A stretch of DNA of 64,000 nt from Gigaspora margarita (GCA_009809945.1 WTPW01000996.1:107358-171357), one strand, 5' to 3'; counted from the first letter of the stretch, positions 11,125 to 22,625 are shown. The notes: generated by a model not told the origin, from the sequence alone. Numbers and translations: made by a program.

Positions 11125-11358
11125 CAGGGGGTCCCAAAATTCCGGGTCGGATACGTCATAGTGCGTCGGAATCATGATCGGCCGGATCGGAATTGATCAA
11201 TTTTGCCCCAAGATCATAAAAAATTTTACTAATAAATCATATCCATTCATTAAGTAAAAAATGTCCAGCTGATAATTTTGCTATAGAGCTTGCTTACAAC
11301 TAGACTAAACGCGACCTAGATCCGACGCACCCGACCCGGAAATTTGGAGATAGCCCTG
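11125..11358. mobile_element. hAT-like MITE with CAGGG...CCCTG ends
   Basis: A GC-richer 234-bp element. The ends are CAGGGGGTCCCAAAATTCC and the complement of CAGGGCTATCTCCAAATTTCC, followed inside by CGGGTCGG on both arms. An 8-bp direct repeat ATCAATGA occurs at 11105-11112 and 11362-11369, a few bases outside the ends. Eight bases is the hAT size, but the offset leaves doubt. Confidence 0.55.
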
Positions 11359-12796
11359 GAGATCAATGAAATATCAATGTGATTATTAATAATTATTATT
11401 ATTACATTGCTGTGGTCTCATGTCTGCATCACGAATTGACCTGGGTCATTTCACGATCGGTTAACCATACACTCCGTTATGCGTATCTCCGACCGTAAAA
11501 TGGTTAAAAAATTATTCAAGTGTCACATGAATGGGTGTGCCTATGTATCACGTGTGAATTTTTCAATTAATATCGATACGAATTTACGATTTTTATCAAT
11601 GTTGATAATACTGTAACAAATTAAAATAGATTTGGCGTAGGTTAAATGGAAACATCTTCATGACATAATAGTTTTTTAACTAGATTTGATCACATTACTA
11701 ACTCGCAGAATCGATTAAAATTACAAGTAATCATACAATTTGGATAGTATTTTAAATTTATAAAATGTGGTAGTTTATATGGGTAAGAAATAATTTGTCT
11801 ATATCAAATAAGATGCTTGAGAAAAATTCGTGAATTAATTCGGAAAGTAATTCTGAATTGGAATTCAACGTATAACCTAACTTCGATGGAAACAATTATA
11901 TATTTATATCTTTTGTAGAAAAAAATATTCATCTGGTGTTGAAACTGAAATTAACTAATTATATGTAAGATTTTCAGCTATAGCCATTATCCGCATTATC
12001 GTTAATGTTTAAAACATTGTTTAAAATATATATAAATCATTAAAAAGCGAATTTTTATCAACACCCTTCTGGAAAATTCTTTTTATGTAATTCGCGATGG
12101 AATTCGCTTAGTGAAATTTGAAATCTAATATGAGAGAATAAGATTCCTTGACTTCTATATTGTATATCGCGTGGAACAAACTTGGTAATAGCAAAATTAG
12201 CATCGAATACAGAGTTCATGGATCGAAAATTAATTTTCTCTCAAGATTATAGATTTGCTTAAAAACTAAATAAAAATTTAAACTAATTATTCGTTTAAAA
12301 GTGTTCTGACTTTTCGAATACTCTCTATAATATGAAAGTATCGTACGATTATTATAAAAATTGCACAATATAATTCATCATATGACTATTATTACTCTCA
12401 TAATGAGGGTTCATTAAAATTCTCATCTTTTATAAAAAAGCTTGAATAGTAGAATTGCCCCTAATAGTATACTGTATTATGTTAACTTGGTTATAATAGT
12501 TTATTTTATAAACCGATAACAAGTCGAATACTTGTGCAATTTTCAAAATATTGCTAATTAATACTGGTTAGTTTATATAAGTTCAATGATTATTGGTTAT
12601 GGTTAATTTTATAATAAAACATTAAATGTTATACTATGCATTATATAAATGCTTCGATAAACTTTAAAAGTAGCACATCTCGAATTGGTTAATACTACGT
12701 GTAATATAAAAATAAATATAGCAGTACAATTATTGTGCTAAGTGGACTCTGATTTTTCCTAAAAATTCATCCAAAAAACAGTGACAATGTCACTTA

Positions 12797-13198
12797 TTAA
12801 CAACCCGATATTTCAATATAAAATGCATTACCGTGGAGACGAACACAGTGGTCACGATCATTCGTAAGTTCACCCGACCTGGAGTCAAAAGCTTGAACTT
12901 CTACACGAAACTTTTTATATGTTTCATCTACATGCAAGTGCATGAGACAGTGAGAAATGCATTCTTCTTGATCTATATAACGGCCTCCACCTTCAGGATA
13001 TGCAGTTACAGTTGTGTAAGCACCCTTAGTAATATGATTGATAAATGTAACAGTATATGCTGTTTGGTATAGGAAAAGCATTAGACTGATATTTTCTAAT
13101 TATCTGCTATGCACAAAGAAATTACCTTCAACATATGGCGTGAAATTCATAGTAACCAGAGCAGCAATTATGGCCACAATAAAAGTAGCAAACTTCAT
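12797..13198 (-). CDS. Small secreted cysteine-containing protein, paralogue 1 (two exons)
   Basis: Exon 1 is 13126-13198 and exon 2 is 12797-13059, separated by a 66-bp GT-AG intron (donor GTAATT, acceptor AACAG). The spliced product has 111 residues. Exon 1 encodes a start MKFATF, a hydrophobic core (IVAIIAALVT) and ends near P-Y-V-E, a clear signal peptide. The mature part on exon 2 has four cysteines (E-C-I-S-H-C, D-H-C-V, G-C-stop) and the conserved blocks T-F-I-N-H-I, C-L-M-H-L-H and T-N-D-R-D. I recognise no family. The start was chosen because it gives the signal peptide and is conserved in the paralogue at 57360-57764. Secretion, and therefore an effector-like role, is an inference from the signal peptide and the divergence pattern. 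A longer one-exon reading (to 13081) would use intron sequence and lose the signal peptide. Confidence 0.85.
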
Positions 13199-13839
13199 TA
13201 TGTATATATAAAGTATGAGTTGTGCGAGGAAAATTGTATGAGCAAAAACTCGATCAGGAGGCGAAGTGGGATAAATTGTTTAGATATAATTCCTGACTTT
13301 TGAGGAGGCAAATTGTAGGTATAAATTATGAGAAATTCTATTTTCACTTGGGTTAAAAACACCCTATATATAATTTTTATTATACTATGTTATAAATTCA
13401 TATAATATTGTTAAAAATCCATCTATCCAAACCACTAACCAATTTATAGAATCTTTATTTTTGTTATAGTAGTTTAAATTATATAATATAATGAAAATTA
13501 TATATCGAGTGACTTTACCCGGATGAAAATAGAATTTTTCATAAACTCGGATATTTTAGAAATAATATAATACTTGCATAATTTTTAGACAACCGAGTAA
13601 AACCGTTATTAAATTACACTTGGTTAGATATCATATTTTTAATTTTTTAATATATTACAATTATAGAGCAAATTCTGTAATTAATAAACTCCTTGCTAAA
13701 CTTTTTTGCATGCGCTGTTTTTCTGAATCCATGTGAAGAAATTTTCGATATGCAATTAGATTATTTTATTCTTATTCTGTGAACACATGAAGTTACAGTA
13801 AATCCTTCTATTTACCGGAAAACATACTTTTTTTTTTTT

Positions 13840-13930
13840 AAAAAAAAAAAAGCACATGTAAGGTTTTTCTTATAATCACAGTTGGATGATTTACGGCATT
13901 ACGGCATTACGGCATTACGGCATTTTTTAT
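13840..13930. repeat. Microsatellites
   Basis: A T/A run at about 13830-13851 is followed by four copies of ACGGCATT at 13896-13925. Block 2 has fewer copies at the matching place (58805-58825). Confidence 0.8.
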
Positions 13931-14010
13931 GCTACTTTAAAATACCTAAATACTAGTGCCGATGCCAAATCCCAGCGCCGACCGGACCGCAAAAATTACT
14001 CAACTCAGTC

Positions 14011-14487
14011 CTAAATAATTTTTTTTTTTGGCCGATTAAATTGAAAAATTATATTACGTATAAGATTTGGTCCGAAAAGAAATAGCTACAAAGGTGTAAA
14101 GACTGATATTACTCTAAGTATCCAAATTCTTTATATGAGTTTTCTTACTATTTATTTATTCTTCCTAATGCTCTTTTTCTATTTTAGAATTTTCTAATTC
14201 ATACAAAGTTTTGATTTAATTACGGATGATAATGCGAATCAGGTGATATTTTTATTTGATTCAATATTACGCAAATGAAACTTATCTTTAAATTATTTTC
14301 AAATTGATTTTTTTATAAAATGTGATCAAATTTTTAAAATTTCTTTTTTTCATTCGTTAAGATTTGAATTTCTGACAAGTTCTTAATGATTTATGCAAAG
14401 GGTAAGATTTATTATATCAAAACGCTTTTACTGTTTACTCTAACTGCTTTATTGAAATGTAATTTTGATTTTTTTTGTTATATATTA
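14011..14487. other. AT-rich spacer
   Basis: No gene or repeat recognised beyond short homopolymers. Confidence 0.4.
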
Positions 14488-15136
14488 GTGATACGGGTTG
14501 GCCCCGGCCCATCGGCCGGGTGGGCTGACTAAGATAAGTTAGGATTTTAAATCAATCTATTTTTCAACCTTTTATTTTTTATCCGCTTTAATTTTACTCG
14601 AAACCACCAATCGTCAGTAAACCACCATCAATAAATTAATCCAAATTAATATTTCTTGGTTCAGTGGTCGAATAGAAGCTTTTTCTGACTGATTAATTAT
14701 TTTTACTTCTTGTCGGGCGCTATGTAATTTTTAAAGACTTGATTCCACAGTTGACTCAACCACTAATAATTATCAAATGGTAAGTTACTAAGATAATTGA
14801 TGTAAGTTACCAGAACTTTTGGGCACGTTGTCGAATTAGGTTGGAATTATTCATAGATTCTGAATCAAAGATAGTGTAATATCTGAAAATTTTGTGATGA
14901 TAGACAGTCAACCAACATAAACACGAGCATTTCTAGCATGGTTACCGAGAATTTTTTAAGGTATGGTAATTTGTTCACTAAAATTACCGAAATTACCGTT
15001 AAGAGATCATATTATAGGAGTGTTTTGTATTTTGGATTGACTAAAAATTTTTTAATAATATGGTCAGCCCGGTCGACCGGTCCGAGTAATTTTGCCAACC
15101 GGGTCGGCCCAAGCCTTTGGGATCAGCCCGTATCAC
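14488..15136. mobile_element. GC-ended TIR element (about 650 bp)
   Basis: Both ends begin with GTGATACGGG (left at 14488, right complement ending 15136). Each is followed by a GC-rich subterminal region with palindromic GGCCGG/CCGGTC motifs and a shared GGGCTGAC. The interior is AT-rich and non-coding. The contrast with the AT-rich surroundings marks it as an insertion. I could not settle the target duplication. Confidence 0.7.
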
Positions 15137-16070
15137 TTTTATATACACATTTTTGCCCAATATTTTTTTTAAACTTCAAATGAAATTTTCTCGATAACTA
15201 TCATTCTAGACCAAACTCAATAAAACCTTTTTATTTCAATTTTACAAATCTGTAGAATAAAATAAAAAAATTTTATTAAGTTTAATTGCATAGTTATTGT
15301 GAAATCTTCACTAGAAGATATAAAAATACCAAATTTTAAGTAATAGATATTTCACGGTTCCTATGCCCATAACATTTCTGACTAAAATTTTTACTGAAGA
15401 CGTAATGGGCGTGGAAAAATTTTTGATATTTTCATGGCATTGCGTCAACATAAAAATATCATCAGAAATGTTTCATGGGAGAACATTAGAGAGCCGTGGA
15501 TTATCATATGTTTTTTATATAGTACAGTCAGTAAAAGAGGTGAGAGTGAAAATTAGTGAAATCCTTTGTAATTGCCTCAGATTATATTCTATACAAGTTT
15601 TACTTATAAGATTATATATTTAAACAATCCATCTGTATTATTCTGAGTTGGTAAATAACCAGATTATTTATCATTTTTCAAATAATTTCAAATAATCTCA
15701 AAATGACTGGTTATTTTGATTATTTGAATTTTAAATCATCATTTTTAAATGACAATGACCAAATAACTAGGGTCATTTACAAATAACTTGAGTTATCTAA
15801 GTTATTTGGCTATTTATACAGCCAATACAATAAAGATAAAATAAGCCAATATGACATTATTAATGATTTTAATAACTATTCAAGTATTTAAAATTTCAAA
15901 TCTTATTATAAATCTGATTTTAGTTTATTTGTTCTAAATCGAATAGAAGGCTTCAATTATTTGAATAGATTATAATTTTATATTTTAATATTTTTGTTTT
16001 TGTAGTAGTTTATAAGATATAATTATTGTCCGAAGGACACTCACAGGTAGAGTAATACAGTCAGAGCATA
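15137..16070. other. AT-rich region with inverted repeat
   Basis: An imperfect inverted pair lies at about 15364-15485 (CCCATAACATTTCTGA against TCAGAAATGTTTCATGGG). At 15650-15830 are palindromic runs of CAAATAA/TTATTTG. The open frame at 15363-15623 overlaps the inverted repeat and has no family signature. Confidence 0.4.
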
Positions 16071-17515
16071 TACCCAATTTGGAGGTCGGTTAAAGCGGAG
16101 GGAAATTTTGATTGTATACATGTCATGTGTTGAGGTGGTACAAGATATTGATCACGGATAATTGAAGATAATTGAAGATAATCAATGTACAGTACATTGT
16201 TTTTTTTCGCGAAAAATTTTTTTGTTGTTTGTTGTGCAAGTTTATAAGCGAAACAATTTTTTTTATAAGACTTTACGCAAAATAATTTCTTTTATTACAA
16301 GGAAGATTTTAAGTAAAGCAATTTTTTCTTTTTTTTTTTGTATGCTTTGAAGCGAAGCAGTTTTTTGGCGTAAAGAAAAGATTTTAAGCGAAGCTTTTTT
16401 TCCTTTTCATTAGAAAAAAAGAAAAATTTTAATATTTCTTTTTCTTTTTTTTTTTTCTAAATTTCTAGTTTTTTTTTTTAAGTTGATTGGACGGTGGCTA
16501 TGGATAAAGAAAATGAAATTACGGGCCCTAGAAACACTGAGCTGTGGTCCCTTTTTTTTAATATAAAAGATCACTTTGAAGTACCGGACGAAGAGTTTGA
16601 TAATATTTTGTGGCCTTTGGTCACGAATATATGGACTCTCTTTGACTTGTATAAATTTAAAAATGGCGACTTCTGGAAGGTTTATGTTTGCCGCTTTATA
16701 AAACATCGAAACTCAAGTACACGGCAAGAAGATGTTCCAATTGAAAAGCGAAGAAAAACAAATATTCAACCAAGTGGGCTTTGCGAAGCCAAGATAAAAA
16801 TAACATGGTCCGCTTCTTCCAAAATAGTTCGAATTGAACGTTTTAAAGATTCACCGGACCATGCTCATACCTTGGGTAAAAGTACATGGTTAAACGTTTG
16901 AGCGCAATTTGAACTTTAGTCGTGAATGAAGCCATTAAGAATTACACTCCAGTGGCAATTACAAATGCTATAAAGAAATATGCAAAAAATGAATTAGATT
17001 TAGGTGATAGCATTGAGTATCTATAGCAAAGGGAGGTTGTAAATATTAGATATAAGATTCAGAGTTCTATGAACTCTCATTTAGTTGGTAATACAAATAT
17101 TAGAATAGATATATCCGAAACTCTCTCATATTTAAAAGAAGAGGGATTTTATGCTGAACATTTTCGTATGTCTCAACAATTTACTGGAAAAAAAAATGCA
17201 CAGAAGGTATAGTTTTTATAAACAATAGACAGATAGAAAAACTTCAACGCCACGGATGGCTTATATTAATGGACTCCACTCATAAGATGAACAAATACGA
17301 CTGGAGGCTTTTTATATTATATATCCGTGATAATTATGGATGTTGGGAAAGTGGTTCACATTTTTTTGTATGTACTGAGGATAGTGAAACTATTGCGAGG
17401 GCACTGCAATTAATTCGAAATAGATATCGGTATTGGACTCTGCGTTATATTATAATCGATCAAAGTAACACTGACGCCAATAGTATTAAAAAAGCATTCT
17501 GGTATTACTGCTGGA

Positions 17516-17729
17516 TAGTGTTTCGATCCTAATTTTGACAGGCCATCCGGATTCTATCAAATCCGGATTGAATCCGTATTAGATTATGTATAAAGCTAAC
17601 TTTGAGCACATCTTTAGGTCTATAATTTAAGTTCGTTGACCAATCCTAGTAAAAATCTCTAGTCTGGATATCTGGATTTGTCTGGATTGAAGGATCAATC
17701 CAGATTTCGGATTTAGGATCGAAACACTA
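17516..17729. mobile_element. hAT-like MITE inside the MULE transposase
   Basis: A 214-bp element with a perfect 17-bp TIR (TAGTGTTTCGATCCTAA at the left, its complement at the right), flanked by the 8-bp duplication CTGCTGGA (17508-17515 and 17730-17737). Removing it rejoins the transposase frame across G-I-T-A-G-K. A related fragment with GGATTTAGGATCGAAGC lies at about 39830-39858. Confidence 0.93.
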
Positions 17730-18486
17730 CTGCTGGAAAACAAGCATGTGAAGTCTTATACTGCATTGTCCATTTAATGCATATGTGGATTTTGAAAATT
17801 TACAAAAATCAAACTCGACATATTATGATGGAAGCTATGCATAAAAAAATAAAAATATGTTGTGAACAATCTGTTCAAAAAGCAATTAGTACTTGTTCAG
17901 TTTCTGCTGTTTGCAATTATATTCAATGAAATTATGAAAAAACACATACCAATGGCCCTTTGGGCGTGATAGCATTCCCCACTTTTGCTTCAAATTACAT
18001 TTACTAATGCATTAGAGTCTTACTATCATGAGTTAAAAAGAACAATATCTCACCTGCATGGCATCACATAAAGTTATTCTTCTCGATTGTAAAAAACAAA
18101 TCGATGCTGAAAGCGTTGCTTTTGACTTTCGTACAAAAAAAGCATCAGTTTATAGTATTGACGACAAAATAATTAATGAAATTCACAAATTTTCTTATCC
18201 CGTGCAATCAATGCTTGTAAAAGAGGCTAGTGCAGTAATGGATAGGCTAGCGAAAGGCAAGGGTGCACCTGGACTTACTTCACTTAGTTGTTACTGTTCA
18301 TTTTTTAATAAATATATATTACTATGCAAGCATATATTTCATGAACATATCTATGGAGCTAATCAATTATTGACTGCTAAAGCCTGGAAAATATATCAAA
18401 GAATGTTTGAGGAAAATGGCTTTGAGGTGTATGAACGCTAAGAATTGGTAAATATAGAAGCTTCAGATAATAATATGAATTGAAAA

Positions 18487-18890
18487 TCGATTAATTACCA
18501 ATCTGGATAAGATCGGCACTATAGCTATATTATTACTATATTTGGAATTGGGGATAAACAAATATATAAACAATATATTAGCAAATCTGTAGTAGGCGTA
18601 ATAAAAAGTTTTTTTTATACTAAGTAAATATTATTTTTGGCTCTAAGTAAAGTTGTAGAGCAGGTTTTTGTGCGTCTACTGCCAAAATTTCATTAAAATC
18701 GGACTTGTAGATAAGAAGATATGAGTAAAAACGTCTTTAAAATTCTTTAAATCATATAAAAATTTTATATATACAGGCCTGATCCAGATTTTGTACTACC
18801 TTGTTTATATATTTGTTTTGCCCCAATTCTAAATATAGAAATATTGCTGATCTTATCCGGATTGGCAATTAATCGATTAGTTAGCTAATC
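18487..18890. mobile_element. Inverted-repeat element with ATCGATTAATT ends
   Basis: Arms of about 75 bp: ATCGATTAATTACCAATC, then GGATAAGATCGGC, then AATTGGGG and AAACAAATATATAAACAA, repeated in complement at the right end. The interior includes a CTAAGTAAAGTTG block shared with the fold-back families. Non-coding. Confidence 0.75.
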
Positions 18891-19100
18891 GATTAATTAA
18901 TTAGTTGTCTAATCGATTAATCGATTAACCAACTAATCTGATTAATTGATTTTATATTATTGCAATTTATATAATTTGTGACCTTTGATTATTTTTTTTA
19001 TGATTAAATGATTGTGATTGCAATCACAGTCATTTAATCATGAAAAAGATTAATCAGAGGGCACAAATTATACAAATTACAATAATCAGCTTATTAATAA
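18891..19100. repeat. ATCGATTA repeats and a 145-bp palindrome
   Basis: ATCGATTAATT simple repeats (18885-18950) are followed by a palindrome centred near 19021 (TGATTGTGATTGCAATCACAGTCA), with arms running to about 18953 and 19094. It lies between the SWIM part and the C-terminal fragment of the MULE transposase. Confidence 0.7.
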
Positions 19101-20129
19101 AAAATTTTAATTTTGTAATTGATTTTTAAATAATTTTAAACTAACATTTTTTTTTAACACTAGTTTCAGGACGAACTGCGGAAGAAAGAAATGCAGAAAA
19201 CAGATGACACATTATGAACAAAATTACTGAAAGATTACGTGACAAATATTAGAGCGTTGAAGAAAGAGGTAGTGCTAAAAGGCAGTAGCTTTTATAACTA
19301 GACTAGAAAATAGATTAAATCCAATTTTCAGTATGAAATAAAAAAAAATAAAAAAAATAATGTATTATTAATATTTATTAATAATTCTTTTTGGTCAAAT
19401 TCATAGTTATCGCTTAAGCAAAATATCTAATACTTATAGAATTACCAACTTATACACTTACTGGTTCGAAATATCAAAATACTGGCTATATTTTATCATA
19501 CTATATGGTAATAGATATTTTTTTTGTATGAGTTAAAAAAAAAATATTATAAATAAATATTGTCTAGGGACTGATCTTATATGTACAAATTACTATATTG
19601 CTAATCGCAAATATTATTACATTGCTAATCACAAATATTATATATACTTATATTATGTGCTTTTTTTTATTTTTTTAAATTTATTTAATTTTTTTTATTT
19701 TAAATTTATTTAATTTTTTTATTATTTTTTTTTAAATTTATTTAATTTTTTTTATTTTAAATTTATTTAATTTTTTTAATTTTTTTAAATTTTTTTAATT
19801 TTTTTTATTTTAAATTTATTTAATTTTTTTATTTTAAATTTTAATTTTTTTTTTATACGGTAATTTTTTTATTTATTGAACATATAATTAAAGTTTTTGC
19901 GCAACTGATGATTGGTTGAATATATGCATGTGATCGATTATAATATTGATTGATTGTACCACCTAAGTACATAACATGTAGACAATCAAAATTTCTCTTC
20001 ACTTTAACTGACCACCCAATTTGGTCATCAATGATCTATACCTTATTTAATAATGATCATTAATCGGATGATTCCAGTTTTTTTTTTCGACATAATTGAC
20101 CAATCAAATTTTAATAATTTTTATTATAT

Positions 20130-21065
20130 TTTTCACTAAGAAAATTATAACTTTACAAGTTCTTAACAAAATAGTATAAAAATCAAGATTCTAATTCTTC
20201 ATGATTCTATGATTATATATACAAGTTTACTAACAGACCTAAAATGATATAACAAATATATGTTTAAAAAAAATTTTAATAAACATTTTTGCAATGAAAT
20301 CAGCTATAACTCTGTGAGTCCTTGACCAAATAATCTAAAAATTAAAATTCTAAACCTTCTCAACCCTCTCTAAAAGTTTACTTAGAAGCACAAAGGCAGT
20401 TTCCTTTGGCTAACATATTCAAAATGATGTAACAAATATACTTATACTTAGAAAAAAAATTTTAATGAATGTTTTTACAAAGAAAATTGATCATAGTTTC
20501 ACATTTCCTTGACCAAATGATCTAAAAATTGAGATTCTAACCCTTCCTGATCCCCTTTATAAGTTTACTTAGAGAACTAAGGCTGTTTCCTTTGGCTAAC
20601 ATACCAAAAACGACATGACAAATATACTTATATTTAGACAAAAAATTTTAATGAATGTTTTCACAATGAAATCGACCATAACTCTACGAGTTCTTGGCCA
20701 AAAAATCTAAAAATCGAGATTCTAACCCTTCTCGATCCTCTCTACAAGTTTACTTAGAGGCAATTAGACTATTTCATTTGGCTAACATGCCCAAAATGAC
20801 ATGATGAATATACTTATGTTTAAACAAAAAATTTTAATAAATATTTTTGCAATGAGATTGACTATAACTCTACATGTTCTTGACCAAATAATCTAAAAAT
20901 TGAAATTCTAACCCTTTTTGATCCTCTTGACAAGTTTACTTAGAGGCATAAAGGCTGTTTCCTTTGACCAACATACCCAAAATGACGTGACAAATATACC
21001 TATATTTAGACAAAAATTTTAACAAATGATTTTGCAAAAAATCGACTATAATTCCATGAGTTCTC
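20130..21065. repeat. Satellite array, about 186-bp unit
   Basis: Five diverged head-to-tail units, each with AAGTTTACTTAGAG, TTTCCTTTGGCTAACATA, AAAATGACATGACAAATATA, then CAATGAAATCGACCATAACT, AGTTCTTGACCAAAT and AATCTAAAAATTGAGATT. The AAGTTTAC anchors fall near 20223, 20374, 20561, 20746 and 20932, so the later spacings are 185-187 bp. The first unit is shorter and degenerate. The TTCTTGACCAAAT motif recurs in the palindrome at 63869-64000. Confidence 0.85.
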
Positions 21066-21689
21066 TACCAGATCTGTATTTGTTAACTAAATCTTTAAAA
21101 ATGTATAATTTTGCACTTTTTGTTTCTGTTAAATTTGACACTACAAAAAATTGTTTAGTTAATAAGATTGTTTGCTCCAACTACAGAACTAGCAAAATTT
21201 GTGTCAAAAAAATCCCAATCTTAAGGTTTCACTTACTTTTTTAGTTCAATTTATAATAGGAGATTAATTGGGATGATCAAAAGTAGAGGTTTTATACTAA
21301 CTATTCAAATATTGTTTAGTAACAAGTGAATATAAAAAATCTTGTGAATCCTTTAAAAGAAAATGACACAAAAAAACATGACAAAGCCAATCAAAATTTA
21401 CCAAATTTTATAGATCATTTTAGATCTTTGATTTCAATTTTGGTATATACTCTGATAGTAATAGTACACCTGATATCTGTGTGTTAACAAATTCTATATT
21501 CTGATTGGATAGACTAGGTGTAATATAATAAAATAAAATTAGCCAAAACAATAGAAAATTGATGCTTATTGGCTAGATTAGGTGTAATATAAAAAAAACT
21601 TGCTTTTATATTTGCTCTTCAGATTTTGAATAGTTTCTATTTTTCTAGTTATATATACATATAAATATATTAAAATATAATAATAAAAA
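21066..21689. other. AT-rich spacer with short direct repeat
   Basis: TAGGTGTAATATAA occurs at about 21517 and 21578 within a loosely repeated segment. Frames at 21026-21244 are not recognisable. Confidence 0.35.
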
Positions 21690-22625
21690 GGGTGTAGCAA
21701 TTTAGGGAAGTTGGTAAGTTGTTACCCCAAGTGGCAGATCTAGGGTTCAAATTCCACTGGCGATGCTTTGAAAAATAGGCCTGTGTTCCAGTAACTGTTT
21801 CTCATCGATTGGTTGGGTACACTATCTGTAGCCCTTGGTACACCATCTCGAATAGGAGCTTTTGGGTGCACAAAATCCAAAGAACCAAAGAAATAGAAAC
21901 CTATTTGGCAAGCCCTGAATAAGGAGTTAGTGAAGATTTTTGGTAGTGCTACCAAAGCCAGAACATCAAAAACCGAAGCCAGAGAATCAAATGACAAGAT
22001 TCTCGAAGAGGAGTTCACCAACCTGGTCGCTAGAGTCATACTAGAAGAAAAGAACCTATATTCCAGCAGTAGGTACCAAAAAAAGAAAGCTATATCGACC
22101 TTTTTGGGCTAACTGGTTTAGAAATTTGTGGATCTGGTGTAAGAACCAGTAGTATGGTGAAGTAGGTGCTAGAATCAAAGTAAACCTTGCAAGGGCAAAA
22201 AGTAGGTAATAGTAGCAGTTTAGGCTGATCTCTGAACTGCAAGTGGTCTGCCTCAGTAGATGCACAAATTACTGAAGTGTAGGTATAGGACAGGAACTGC
22301 TCTACCAAGTGTTCTATGAGAATAAACTAGTCCTAAGAGAATTTTGTAAGCATCCAGGACTAACCTTAACTAACTAATGTAACAGAGGATTGTACTAGTA
22401 ATACAAGTAGGATTGACAGATAAAGCAAGGACCAGAGGTTTAAATAGATAACTTCATAGTTGGGTTGCAGGTATAGCAACTAGTATAGACCTTCAGGCGG
22501 ACTATTTAAATTAGACAACCAAAAGTTGTATATGTGGCTAGTTGTATTCTCATCAATATAACAAATATCAGGTGCTCAAAGAGGTGCTCTTGATCCGTTT
22601 GCTTGAATAAAAATACCTTTTTCCA
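21690..22625 (+). mobile_element. tRNA-headed SINE-like element, copy A
   Basis: The 5' end has a tRNA-like head: a box A-like TAGCAATTTAGGGAAGTTGG at 21695-21714 and a box B-like GGGTTCAAATTCC at 21743-21755, spaced as in tRNA-derived SINEs. The body includes TGGTACACCATCTCGAATAGG, CCTATTTGGCAAG and a 3' block with GGTTTAAATAG, GTTGGGTTGCAGGTATAGC and TTGAATAAAAATACC. At about 930 bp it is long for a SINE. The same order of blocks occurs at 23640-24300 and, on the minus strand, at 33690-35105. Frames inside it are not protein-coding. Confidence 0.65.

Larger units (their letters stand above)
11485..14010. repeat. Segmental duplication, block 1
   Basis: About 2.5 kb aligned in the same orientation to 54040-58910. 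One sample stretch (about 12300-12500 against 56865-57065) shows roughly 8 substitutions in 200 bp plus a 4-bp gap, counted by eye. It contains the secreted-protein gene at 12797-13198. Block 2 is longer because it received insertions at about 54465-56480 and 58262-58797 that are absent here. The block ends near the CGGCATTA microsatellite at 13896-13925. Confidence 0.9.
16494..19290 (+). pseudogene. MULE transposase with SWIM zinc finger (broken)
   Basis: Pieces in order: 16494-16901 (N-terminal region); about 16920-17210 (open apart from a TAG at about 17026); 17269-17505, which holds L-M-D-S-T-H-K-M-N with the first catalytic Asp and I-I-D-Q-S-N-T-D-A with the second; 17738-18010, which resumes after an inserted element; and 18058-18441, which ends in a SWIM finger with Cys78, Cys80, Cys90 and His92 of that piece (C-x-C-x9-C-x-H). 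A further C-terminal fragment (A-E-E-R-N-A-E-N-R ... T-E-R-L-R-D-K-Y) lies at 19165-19290 beyond a nested fold-back. Frameshifts, stops and two insertions make it inactive. Confidence 0.9.
16083..20013 (+). mobile_element. Full-length MULE (Mutator-like) DNA transposon with 11-bp target duplication
   Basis: Terminal inverted repeats: left AGGTCGGTTAAAGCGGAG then AAATTTTGATTGT; right, read in complement, GGTCAGTTAAAGTGAAG then AAATTTTGATTGT, with similarity continuing for about 80 bp. Flanks carry a perfect 11-bp direct repeat ACCCAATTTGG (16072-16082 and 20014-20024), the duplication size expected of Mutator-like elements. Inside is a broken transposase with DDE and SWIM parts. The element contains later insertions at 17516-17729 and about 18487-19165, and a TTTAAATTTATTTAAT low-complexity tract at 19660-19860. 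Confidence 0.92.

Noticed and set aside
12833-13072. Plus-strand frame opposite the secreted-protein gene
   Set aside because: It is antisense to the spliced gene. The minus-strand frame, splice sites and signal peptide are conserved in the paralogue, and the plus-strand frame is only partly conserved (57396-57581).
16410-16706. Minus-strand frame over the start of the MULE transposase
   Set aside because: Lysine-rich shadow of the T-rich 5' region. The plus-strand frame fits the transposase.
20130-21065. CRISPR array
   Set aside because: The units are 186 bp with no short-repeat/unique-spacer structure, and the genome is eukaryotic.
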